From assembly GCA_009760885.1 (NCBI GenBank), contig CM019718.1, forward strand, positions 31,726,530-31,790,529: a DNA stretch of 64,000 nt. Reading direction: 5' to 3'. The notes below the pieces were generated by a model. The model saw nothing but the letters and a program-made list of their open reading frames with translations, ran no database searches and was not told where the DNA came from. Origin of the DNA: Achatina immaculata. Lineage: Eukaryota; Mollusca; Gastropoda; Stylommatophora; Achatinidae. A program made the position numbers and the translations under genes. Positions 35,601 to 47,600 of the stretch are shown in pieces; position 1 is the first letter of the stretch; every line of letters starts with the position of its first letter.

Positions 35601-38600
35601 ATATGCCAGCCTCAGGTTTAGCGACCCACAACTGATATACCAGCCCAAGGGTTAGCGACCCACAGCTGATATGCCAGCCTCAGGGTTAGCGACCCACAAC
35701 TGATATGCCAGCCTCAGGTTTAGCGACCCACAACTGATATACCAGCCCAAGGGTTAGCGACCCACAGCTGATATGCCAGCCTCAGGGTTAGCGACCCATA
35801 GCTGACATGCCAGACTCAGGGTTAGCGACCGATAGCTGACCAAAACCCTGTCCCAACTCTCCGTGCTACCCCCAGTGACAGGCTTAGCCTGGATAACGGG
35901 GCAGGGATTGCCATAGTCTCCATGCTGCTGCTGGTGGAATCTGCTAAAGAAGCATTGCACAGCTCTTGCTTTTTAGCTGTACTCCAGGACTGAAAAAGTA
36001 GCTGCCATAACCTGCTCCCACGCCGATACGATGCTCTACATCAACACCTCTTCACATCGGCTGCAAAGAACAACAGCTCGCTGTTACAGGAAGTTCATAC
36101 AAGTACAAGTAAGTTCTGAAGGGTAAGAATTTGGCACACAGACCCGTCTGCCATTCTGTCCTTTATCATACAAATTTCACTCTGTTCGGACATTCTACAA
36201 ATATGCTGCTCATATAACCAACATAACTAACATTGGAAAGCTGGGAGACATAAAAATAAAATATAACATTTACGTTTCGTTCTTACATACATATATAAAT
36301 GATTATCTACCAAACAAAAATTTCGGTACTACTCAGAGTAAACAATTAACTGAATTCGGTGTCTGTAAGGGCAGTCTAAAATAACTTTAAGTTTATGAAT
36401 CATGGAAGCATGTAGTCGACATCAAATAGATATTGGAAATGTTTGTAGTTGTAGGAAGGAGTATAGTTTATATTTTTTATACAGGATGGGAGGGTATTCC
36501 AAAGATGAGCAGCAGAATAAGTAAAGCTTTTCTTGTAAAGATTAAGTCTAGGTTTTGGAAAACATATGTTGTTTGAGCGTTGGCTGCACTTTGGGCTAAA
36601 TTTAAACATGTTCCATAGATAAGGCAGAGCTTGCTGTGAAAGAATTTGATGTACCACATTGGCTTTGTTGAAGAGTAACCTGTTCTTAAGAGGCAGTATT
36701 TTGATACGTTTGTGCCGATTAGTTATTTGTACTTGATCTTTGTCACTAAGTTTTACTGCTCGCTTTTGAAATGAGTAAAGCCTCTTTGTATTTGACACTG
36801 AGCAACCAACCCAGATTGTTGAGCAATAGTCTAAATGTGTTTGTATATATGATATGTAGTATTTCTCTCTTGTGTCTTAATTGATGAAGTGCTTAATTGG
36901 TATACTTTTTGCACGATGAGTTTTGTTAGACCTTGCACATGAGAGTTCCATGTTAGATGTTGGTCAGTAGTAAGATCTAGTGTTTTGTGCTTGCTAACGT
37001 TTTCTTTATGTGATGTTTCTGTACAAAGCTGAAATGTTGTTTTTGTCATGTTTTGTAGTTTCTGTCTTGTTGTTATGGGCATTGATTTTGTTTTATCAGT
37101 ATATATAATCATGCCATTGTTGTTGCCAGAGGTGAACAAACTGTAAAAGAAAAATCTGGAGACAGTGGGTAATGAGGTTCTTTAGCTTGCCTACCTTTTG
37201 GTGACCCTAACAGCTGTGCTAGATTTTCAGACATCTGAAGTTGTCTTTTGTTTGGAGCTGATTGGTGAAGTCGAGAGCAGGAAACATTTAACATGAGCAA
37301 GACACTTTCTTCATATCAGTTCCATCCTAGTTGAATCAGGACGTGGAAAAATTTGGTGGATATAACAAATGTTTCATGGATCTCTATTCTCTTATCATCA
37401 CTCACCTGGTCTGACAGTATGCCAGGTATCCCTTATATGGGTTACTAGAAGTGTCGTGGCTGTTCTGGCCTTACTACTGCGCACATTTAAGCAAATGAGT
37501 TGTTATTGAGTTTGGCCACGCTAGGGGTTATTGGAGGGACTTTGGAGAAGAACAGTTATGTGGAAGCTAGAGGATGACGTATGGAGTGAGTGTTTATCTG
37601 TCAACATGAGTGCTGAGAAAGTGATTAAACATGGAATGTATGTGTGATATATGAATGAATATGGAGTTGGGCTTGTGCTTGGACCTTGGACGAGGGGCGT
37701 TCAGAAAGTAAGGCACCATATCGTTTTTTTTTCCAGCTAATAATGAAGATAGAAGCATGAAATTTAGGAGACTTTAAATATGGCATATGCCAATTGTGTG
37801 AACCAAATTGCACCGCAACCAGCCAAAAAATATGGCTGCCCTAACTGTTGAAATGGAGCGTGTTACCAACTTGCAATATAAGCAGCGAATTGCGATAGAA
37901 TTTCACGTTGTAGAGAAGGAAACTGTTGTGAACATTCACAAGCATCTGTGTGATGTGTATGGAAGTTTTGCAGTGGATAGGAGTACAGTCAGTCGCTGGG
38001 TTCAGAGAATCAAAGAATCAATAAGTGGAGATAAGGAGTTGCATGATCAGCTGCACTGTAGACATCCTGCCACAGCCACCCAGACAGAAATGTTGAAATG
38101 CATTGAGGGCATTATTCTTACTGATAGGCGTATCGCTACTCAACAATTGGCCTTAAAGCTGTCAGTCAATGGTAGCACAAATGCAGTTATAAAAGCTCTC
38201 GGATTTTCTAAGGTTTGCGCAAGATGGGTTCCTCGAAGTCTCACAAATGACCATCGATTGCAAAGGAAAGCAATTTCTTCTGAATTGTTGGAGTGTTTCG
38301 GTGCTGAGGGAGAAAACTTTTTTTGGCTAAGATCTTAACAGGTGACAAAACCTGAGCACATCATTTTGAACCTGAGACAAAAAGACAATCAATGGAGTAG
38401 CATCAACCGCAATCACCACAAAGAAAGAAATTCATGACAACTCCCATCAGCTGGAATGGTCATGATCACTATCTGTTAGGACATTGAAGGTGTGATTCTT
38501 TTGGATGTTATGCCAAGAGGAGAGACAATCAATTCACAAGCTTACATTAAGACTTTGAAAAACCTCAGCATTTTCGCAGAGTTTGGCCGCACAAGAATCC

Positions 38601-41600
38601 AGCAGACCTGCTTCTCCTTCATAACAGTGCACACCCTCACACAAGTCTGGCAACACAGGAAGCAATCACCAAATCGGGTTGGACTATACTACCCCATCCA
38701 CCTTATAGTCCAGATTTGGTACCATCTGATTTCCATCTGTTTGATCCACTTAAAGATGCACTACGAGGGGTAAGATTTGAAGATGACGAAGGAGTGATTC
38801 ATGCAGCGAAGAAATGGCTACATAATCAAGAGAAAATCTGGTACGGGCTAGAAATACATGAACTTGTTTCGTGCTGGTGTAAAGCCGTACAAGTTGATGG
38901 GGATTATGTTGAATAATACTGATGTTTACATGACATATCCATGTATATTGTGTATAAATTTCATGCTTTTTGAATAAACAGCTCCTGAGAAAAACGATGT
39001 GGTGCATTACTTTCTGGCGCCCCTTATATATGTTGTTTCAGAGTCTGCTGTCAGTGTGAAGTGTTTGTTTGGTTATTGTATGTTGAACTGTAACTACTTA
39101 CAAAATGAATCTCACATATACACTTATTCACCACTCACACCCCCACATGTCATCCTCCTGACATGATAGTTTTTTTAGACATCCATACATCTTTTTAGAA
39201 TATTACCCACAGTGATAGTGTTGTTGATGAAGATCTAAATGAACAGTTTTGGTTCAGACAGTTCCTAGCAAGCTCCCAGTGAACTCTTTATCTGTGTAAC
39301 TGGTGAAGAGACCTTTTGATATTTAAAATTCTAGAAGTATGTAGAAGTGCTGACAGAAATTTTTTATTACAGTTGTTTGTTTTGTTCTCCAGTATCCTCA
39401 AAGCCATCTCCAGTAACAGAGAGGACAAGAAGAAAGTGGAAAAAGCTTTGGAGGCAGCGGGACTTTATAGTGGAAAAGTGAGAATTTATTATATGTAGGA
39501 GCTTTTGTGTGTGTGTGCGTGCGTGCGTGCCTGCCTGCCTGCCTTTCCCCCCCCCCCGGTCCGTCCGTCCGTCCAAGAAGGACTAGCCTAAGCAGTGGAA
39601 AATCCCTTCAAGAGTGAGAGATTAACTGTGTGTGTGTGAGTGAGAGAGAGAGTAGATGTGTCTGTGTTTGTGTGTTTTACCCATCCACTCACACACATGT
39701 GCTTACTCACTCTGTCACATGCTACATCCTTGCTCACTTTTTCACTTTTTTTTCTGTCTGTCTCTCACACACACACATGGATGCATGCATGCACACACAC
39801 ACTCTCTCTCTCTCTCTGTCACCTCTTACTCTCTTTTCTCATTCTCTCTCTCTCTCTCTGTCACCTCTTACTCTCTTTTCTCATTCTCTCTCTCTCTCAC
39901 ACACACACACAGTTAATCTCTCACTCTTGAAGGGATTTTCCACTGCTCAGGCTGTGAAGTCCTTCAAGGAGAAAACAACTTAATAAAAAAAATATTAAAG
40001 TGAAACCTGAAAAAAAAAACTAAAAGATAACAAAAATAATATTTTATGATCAGTGAAACAAAATATCTTCATGCCAGCTTCAGGACAGCTACACAGTATT
40101 ATTCTTATTTTGTTTTTTCTTATTATATGCTGAGATGTATAACCTCAAGTTTATATTTTCTCATTTCAGACTGACTCCATTAATCCACAGAAGTTTACAT
40201 TTGACAACTTCTTCAGCTTTTACAGACATCTCCTTGGCCGTACTGAGGCCGATAAAATATTTGATGAGTTGTAAGTTCTTTTGTAAGAGATCTGATGAGT
40301 TGTAGGTTCTTTTATAAGATAATTGATATCTTGCAAGTTGTTTTACATGATATTTGATGAGTTGTACCTTTATAAGATATTTGATGAGTTAAGTTCTTTG
40401 TATAACTGATCTAGGAAGGATTACATAGTTCTCAGAGTACTCAGCTGAACAACTGGCTCAGAGTGCTTCTGTTGGTGTTGCTTCAGGTTTCACCACTGTG
40501 ATTTGGATAGTATTTTCCATACAGGGGACAGCCTACCAAGAAACCTGCTTGTTGGAATGATACAGATTGTTCACCACAGCCATAACCTTCAGCTTCTCTA
40601 AGTCAGTAAACATTTCCTCTTCCCTTTGCATCTTCAGACCTTGTTTGTTGTGTTAGTTTCATCATCTTCCTTGACTTTAAGGAAAGCTGATACATGATTC
40701 TCATCATTTCCTTAATATACCCCTAACACACAGTGCAACTAGTAACACCTGCTGTTTGTAGACAAAGGCACACAATATACTCTGTTTGATCTACTTTTTG
40801 TTCCTGTTCTGAGGTATGGGACTCAAGTGGTCTCTTGCATCATATGATGATGGTAATGACAAACTTTCATTATTTCTCAACTGTAGTGATTGGATCTCAG
40901 TATCTGATTTTGTACCTGTGTTCTCTAGACCTACACTGTAGAACTCCAGTACACCAATTATGGTCAGATCATCAACAAAACTTTGAATTTGTCTACCTCC
41001 GTGTCTTAAAGTCCAATTCTGTCCTTATAATGCTGCTATGTACTGTACTTTTTTACCATTAGGACTTTTGATTTCTGTCATCTATAAAGTAAAATAAATA
41101 GTGTTTCATTTGTTAAAATCTCTCTCTGAACCTTAAGACCCCAGGGCACATGGGCCTTCTGCAAGTGTTTTCCACAAATGCCTGTCCTTTGCCTTGTTTT
41201 CTGCTCTTGCCCAGGTGAGCTGTCTATTGCTAAACATCCTCTCTGTTGTTTTTCTCCATGTCTCTTTTGGTCTACCCTTACTTCTGTTCCCCTGTGGTGT
41301 CCATCTTAGTGCTATTTTTGGTAGTGAGTTGTCAGTCATCCAGAGCACATGTCCCAATTATCGCCAGCATCTTTCCTCGGTAATTGCTGTCAGTGGCTTC
41401 ATCTGCGTTTCTGCCAACAAGATGTTATTTCTTATGGTGTTTGGCCAAAATATTTTTCTAATTCTTCGTAAACATTTGGTCTGGAAAGAGTTCAGCTTGT
41501 TTTCTATGGTATTCGTTAAAATAGCTCATATATATTCATATATATACTATATGGAAATAAAAAAAACTAAGCATAAATATGAAAATCAGGATATTTAAGA

Positions 41601-44600
41601 GTAATGTTCTAAGTGTACTACTCTATGGAAGTGAATGCTGGAAAATCACCAAAACCATAGAAAACAAGTTAAATTCTTTCCAGACTAAATGTTTACGAAG
41701 AATTAGAAAAATATTTTGGCCAAACACCATAAGAAATAACATCTTATTAGCAGAAATGCAGATGAAACCACTGGCAACAATTATTGAAGAAAGACGCTAG
41801 CGATGGTTGGGACATGTGCTCCGAATGACTGACAACTCACTACCAAAAATAGCACTAAGATGGACACCACAGGGGAACAGAAGTAAGGGTAGACCAAAAG
41901 AGACATGGAGAAGAACAACAGAAAGGATGTTGAGCAATAGAGGGCTCACCTGGGCAAGAGCAGAAAAAAAGGCGAAAGACAGGCATTTGTGGAAAACCCT
42001 TGCGGAAGCCCCATGTGCCCTGGGCACTTAAGGTTCAGAGAGAGAGAGAGATATTCTGGATAGATACATGTTAGACATAAAGATGAATGTATGTGTGTAT
42101 ATTTTACTGAACCAAATTTGCTGTGGTAATGATTTTGCATTTATCTTTCAGAGGAGCCAAGAAGAAACCCTACCTTACAGCCCAGCAGTTCTGTGATTTC
42201 CTGAACAAGCAACAGCGAGACCCTCGTCTCAATGAGATTCTGTACCCAAACTACACTCTAGCACAAGCTGAAACAATTATACATCGTTATGAGAACAAGT
42301 CAGGCATGGCACAGAAAGGTAAGCATGCCACTCCAAGATTTCTTTCTTTATCATCTATCATGTTAATAGAGATTTCGCTATCTCTTGAACATTTGATTCC
42401 TGTCCTGAGCTGTGTGGTGTAAATAGTCATGTGCATCACATGATGATGATGTGGTGTTAATTGCAGACTTTCATCATTTCTCACCTGTAGTTCATTGTCT
42501 TCTCAGTAGACACCACCTAATGACTGTTAGAATAATACAGTGTATCGTTTAGTATAAGACAGATCATGTCACTATTTCTATGTTAAGCTCTTCTTGTACC
42601 CTTTATGTGATATTTGTTTGCTTATGATATCATCACATTTTATTATCATCTCTTTCATCTTAAAGAGAAATGCCATATCACAGTGTAATGAGATAGTATT
42701 ATGTATTTTACAGATAAATTACTGTTTAATTACAGTAAATAATGTTTTTATGACATTTTTATACAACAAATATAGTAAAAATCTAACAATCCAGGTAAAA
42801 TGAGTGTAAAATATGACAGAGTAGTAGTCTCATATAATAGCATTCATTGGTTCTGATACTCACAAATAGATTAAAATTATCATCACTGCACCCTGGACAA
42901 GTTCATAGATACTTCCATCTTCCTCTGGGATGGAGGAACTTGACCAAGGTGATTGAAATATATAGCATCAGTGAAGGGGCCTTTTGTGACCAGAGGGCAG
43001 CAGCAGATGGAACAGAACTCACTGCCTTCAGTCTGAGAGGCCATATAACTAAGCAACAGTTCAGTCCACAGAGTAATCACAAAACAAAATGACACATAAT
43101 CCAAGAATGTATACTGTGCCTGCATCATGAAATGGCATTATTGAGGAGATCACAAATATTTGAACATGGTTATTGGAGAAAATGTTTTTCTCACACTGGA
43201 GACCTTGGCAATATTGAAAAGCTTTTTTTTTTTTTTTCTCAGCTTTTTGTGGTATGGTCAATTTAATTGTCAAGCATGTATCATGTGGCTGGTCGTGGCC
43301 ATGTACTGATCACTCAGTTGAACAAAAGAAAGGATGTTTTGGATTTAATTTATTATTACACTTCCATGCCAAACCATGTGACAGCATTGAATGGAGTTTG
43401 TGTGTGTTTTTTTTTAAAATCCAACATCAAAATCTTAGTTTCATCATCATTGCTGCTCCATGATATGTGACCATCTTGATTTCCCATGGATGCTTGCTCA
43501 GTCTTTGATACCTTTCCACAGATTTTGCTCAATCTTTGATCCTTGTCAATGGATTTTGCTTGATCTGTGATACATTTCTGTGGATGTTGTTCAATCTTTG
43601 ATCCTTGTCAGTGTATTTTGCTTGATCTCTGATACTTTTCTGTGGATGATGATCAGTCTTTGATGCTTTTTCCATAGATCTTGTTTTTGTTTTTTTTTCT
43701 TGGTCTGTGATACTTTTTTCACAGATCTTTCATGATCTGTAATACATTTCCACACAAATTGCTCAGTCTTTACTTTTCCACAGATATTGCTCAATCGTTG
43801 ATACTTTACCACAAATATTGCTCAGTTTTTTATATTTTTCCACAGATCTTGCTCAATCTGTAATACATTTTTCCACAGGTCTTGCTCAATTTGAGATACA
43901 TTTTCCACAGATCGTGCTAAATCTGTAATGCATTTCCACAGATCTTACTAAATCTGTAATGCATTTCCACAGATCTTGCTCAATCTGTAGTGCATTTCCA
44001 CAGATCTTGCTCAGCCTATAATACATTTCCACAGATCTTGCTCAGTCTGTAATACATTTCCACAGATCTTGCTCAGCCTATAATACATTTCCACAGATCT
44101 TGCTCAGTCTGTAATACATTTCCACAGATCTTGCTCAGCCTATAATACATTTCCACAGATCTTGCTCAGCCTATAATACATTTCCACAGATCTTGCTCAG
44201 CCTATAATACATTTCCACAGATCTTGCTCAGCCTATAATACATTTCCACAGATCTTGCTCAGCCTATAATACATTTCCACAGATCTTGCTCAGCCTATAA
44301 TACATTTCCACAGATCTTGCTCAGTCTGTAATACATTTCCACAGATCTTGCTCAGCCTATAATACATTTCCACAGATCTTGCTCAGTCTGTAATACATTT
44401 CCACAGATCTTGCTCAGCCTATAATACATTTCCACAGATCTTGCTCAGCCTATAATACATTTCCACAGATCTTGCTCAATCTTTATTATTTTCCCATAGA
44501 TCTTCCTTGATCCCTGATGCTGTCCCACATGTAATATTTGATCTTTGAAGCTTTTTTTAGTGCTGCACTGTAAGAACTTTGCTATCATCATTCAGCCTGT

Positions 44601-47600
44601 CATTTTCATTAAACATAGGAGCCAGTTTAAGGTTATTTGTTGACAGCTTAGTCGTATAAAGTTACTGGAGACCAACAAGCATAAATGTTTTGTTTTCAGT
44701 TTCTTCTGTCTTTTTGGGTGAATGTTCTTTGTTTTATCTAGCAGAGCTTTTTGTTTGTGTGACCCACCTACTAGTGCCTACATGATGCATGTGTTTATGG
44801 AAGTCACATATAGTGGGATTGTCATATATAGTGGGGGTGTCACATAAAGTTGGAGAGTCACATAATGCAAGCTTTGTTGTTTATTTCTGGTCCTCTTATT
44901 CTCAGGTTTTTATTAATCTGGTATGTCTTTTATTTCATAAAATACGTGTTTGTTCTTCATTTTCTTGTGAGTGAAGCATGTGAGGGATGATGCAGGCATA
45001 CATTTACTTTCCAAGAGTCCTGTTCAGCCTGAGCAGAGGAAGCAGGAGTTTATTCCTCTTGTTTGATCCCATCTAAGAACTGAAGAAACCCACCTTAGTT
45101 CCTTGTCACCAGTCCATCAGCTGTCAGGAGTTCAAGACCGTTGTCACATCATTCAGTCTTTCATCTTTCATGTCTTTGTTGTTGAGTTGGTATCTTACCA
45201 TACTGTTTGGTGTCTGATATGCCTTTACATTGAATTAATTTTTCCTGTTGCTGTAAGAGGTCTATTTATGTTAATATTATCTTTCCGACAAGGTACAATT
45301 CTGTTGTGGACTAAAAAAAAAAGGGAAGTCATTTGTTATGTTCCATTTTGTTTATGCTTCTAAAAATAAGCAGCATCTTTTACTTTCATTTGTTGGCCAT
45401 TACCTTATGCTGTCTTGTGTACTGTCATTTGAAGCTTATCTCATAGATGATCAGTAGGGATCTAATGTTACTTTTGTCCACCTGGTAGTACAAGTATTTT
45501 TACATTCAAAATCTGGTGTTAACAGAGAGCAGAGATGATTGTTCTAAAGCAGCGGTTCTTAACCTGGGGCCCGTGGACCCCCAGGGAATCCACAGAAGAA
45601 TTTTTAGCAGATTCACAGATCAGCAAATGGATTTGCTTGATTTAAAAAAATTTTGTTCTTTTTATTGCTTTATTTAATGAAGGGTCCACAGCTGTTATCA
45701 GGTAAGAAAGGGAATCCACAGCTGCTCACAGGTCAAAATGGGGTTACACTCCTGTTCTCAGGCCAGAAAGGGAGGTCCACAAGAAAAAAAAAAATTAAAA
45801 CCACTATGCTAGAGTGACAGCACAGTTGTCAGAGCCAGCAACCCATGGCTGGCCAAGATATTCCCTCAACCTCTCTTATTAGTAACTTCAGCCTGGTAAA
45901 TGAGACAGGGATTGCTTGGTCTCCACAACAGTGAAATCTGCTGAGAAGCATAATGCCTTTTCTTTGTAAATGACTCTGCAAGCTAAACTCACTCCTCACT
46001 CAACAGTGTTTGTTCTTCAGCACCCTGACCACACTGGCAACAGACTTCAACACCCTAACCACACTGCCAACAGACTTCAACACCCTAACTACGCTGCCAA
46101 CAGACTTCAACACCCTAACTACGCTGCCAACAGACTTCAACACCCTAACTACGCTGCCAACAGACTTCAACACCCTAACTATGCTGCCAATAGACTTCAA
46201 CACCCTAACTACGCTGCCAATAGACTTCAACACCCTAACTATGCTGCCAATAGACTTCAACACCCTAAGCTGCCAATAGACTTCAACACCCTAACTACGC
46301 TGCCAATAGACTTCAACACCCTAACCACACTGCCAACAGACTTCAACACCCTAACTACACTGCCAACAGACTTCAACACCCTAACCACACTGCCAACAGA
46401 CTTCAACACCCTAACCACACTGCCAACAGACTTCAACACCCTAACCACACTGCCAACAGACTTCAGCACCCTAACCACACTGCCAACAGACTTCAACACC
46501 CTAACCACACTGGCAACAGACTTCAACACCCTAACTACACTGCCAACAGACTTCAACACCCTAACTACGCTGCCAACAGACTTCAACACCCTGACCACAC
46601 TGCCAATAGACTTCAACACCCTAACTACGCTGCCAACAGATTTCAGCACCCTAACTACGCTGCCAATAGACTTCAACACCCTAACTACGCTGCCAACAGA
46701 CTTCAACACCCTAACTACGCTGCCAACAGACTTCAACACCCTAACTACGCTGGCAACAGACTTCAACACCCTAACTACGCTGCCAACAGACTTCAACACC
46801 CTAACCACGCTGCCAACAGACTTCAACACCCTAACCACGCTGCCAACAGACTTCAACACCCTGACCACACTGGCAACAGACTTCAACACCCTAACCACAC
46901 TGCCAACAGACTTCAACACCCTAACCACACTGCCAACAGACTTCAACACCCTAACCACACTGCCAACAGACTTCAACACCCTAACTACACTGCCAACAGA
47001 CTTCAACACCCTAACTACACTGCCAACAGACTTACCTAACCACACTGCCAACAGACTTCAACACCCTAACCACACTGCCAACAGACTTCAACACCCTAAC
47101 CACACTGCCAACAGACTTCAACACCCTAACTACACTGCCAACAGACTTCAACACCCTAACTACACTGCCAACAGACTTCAACACCCTAACCACACTGGCA
47201 ACAGACTTACCTAACCACACTGGCAACAGACTTCAACACCCTAACCACACTGGCAACAGACTTCAACACCCTAACCACACTGCCAACAGACTTCAACACC
47301 CTAACCACAGCTGTTATCAGGTAAGAAAGGGAATCCACAGAAGAATTTTTAGCAGATTCACAGATCAGCAAATGGATTTGCTTGATTTAAAAAAATTTTG
47401 TTCTTTTTATTGCTTTATTTAATGAAGGGTCCACAGCTGTTATCAGGTAAGAAAGGGAATCCACAGAAGAATTTTTAGCAGATTCACAGATCAGCAAATG
47501 GATTTGCTTGATTTAAAAAAATTTTGTTCTTTTTATTGCTTTATTTAATGAAGGGTCCACAGCTGTTATCAGGTAAGAAAGGGAATCCACAGCTGCTCAC

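Noticed and set aside
39373..39392. Alternative earlier acceptor at TTACAG (39372) for the EF-hand exon
   Set aside because: It would give NCLFCSPV in the required phase, out of register with PLC-beta; the later CTCCAG restores the conserved reading.
41120..42050. Twin-primed (5'-inverted) single LINE insertion
   Set aside because: Both halves contain the same 3' end, whereas twin priming inverts a different 5' part; copy 3 also has its own target duplication.
43960..44470. Possible CRISPR array (31-bp direct repeats)
   Set aside because: Units are head to tail without spacers and lie in a eukaryotic intron; it is a minisatellite.
45970..47214. 414-codon ORF of [12 protein letters not shown] repeats
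   Set aside because: It is the translation of a 30-bp array; the frame stays open because 30 is divisible by three, and the opposite strand is equally open. No signal peptide, promoter or non-repeat domain is seen.
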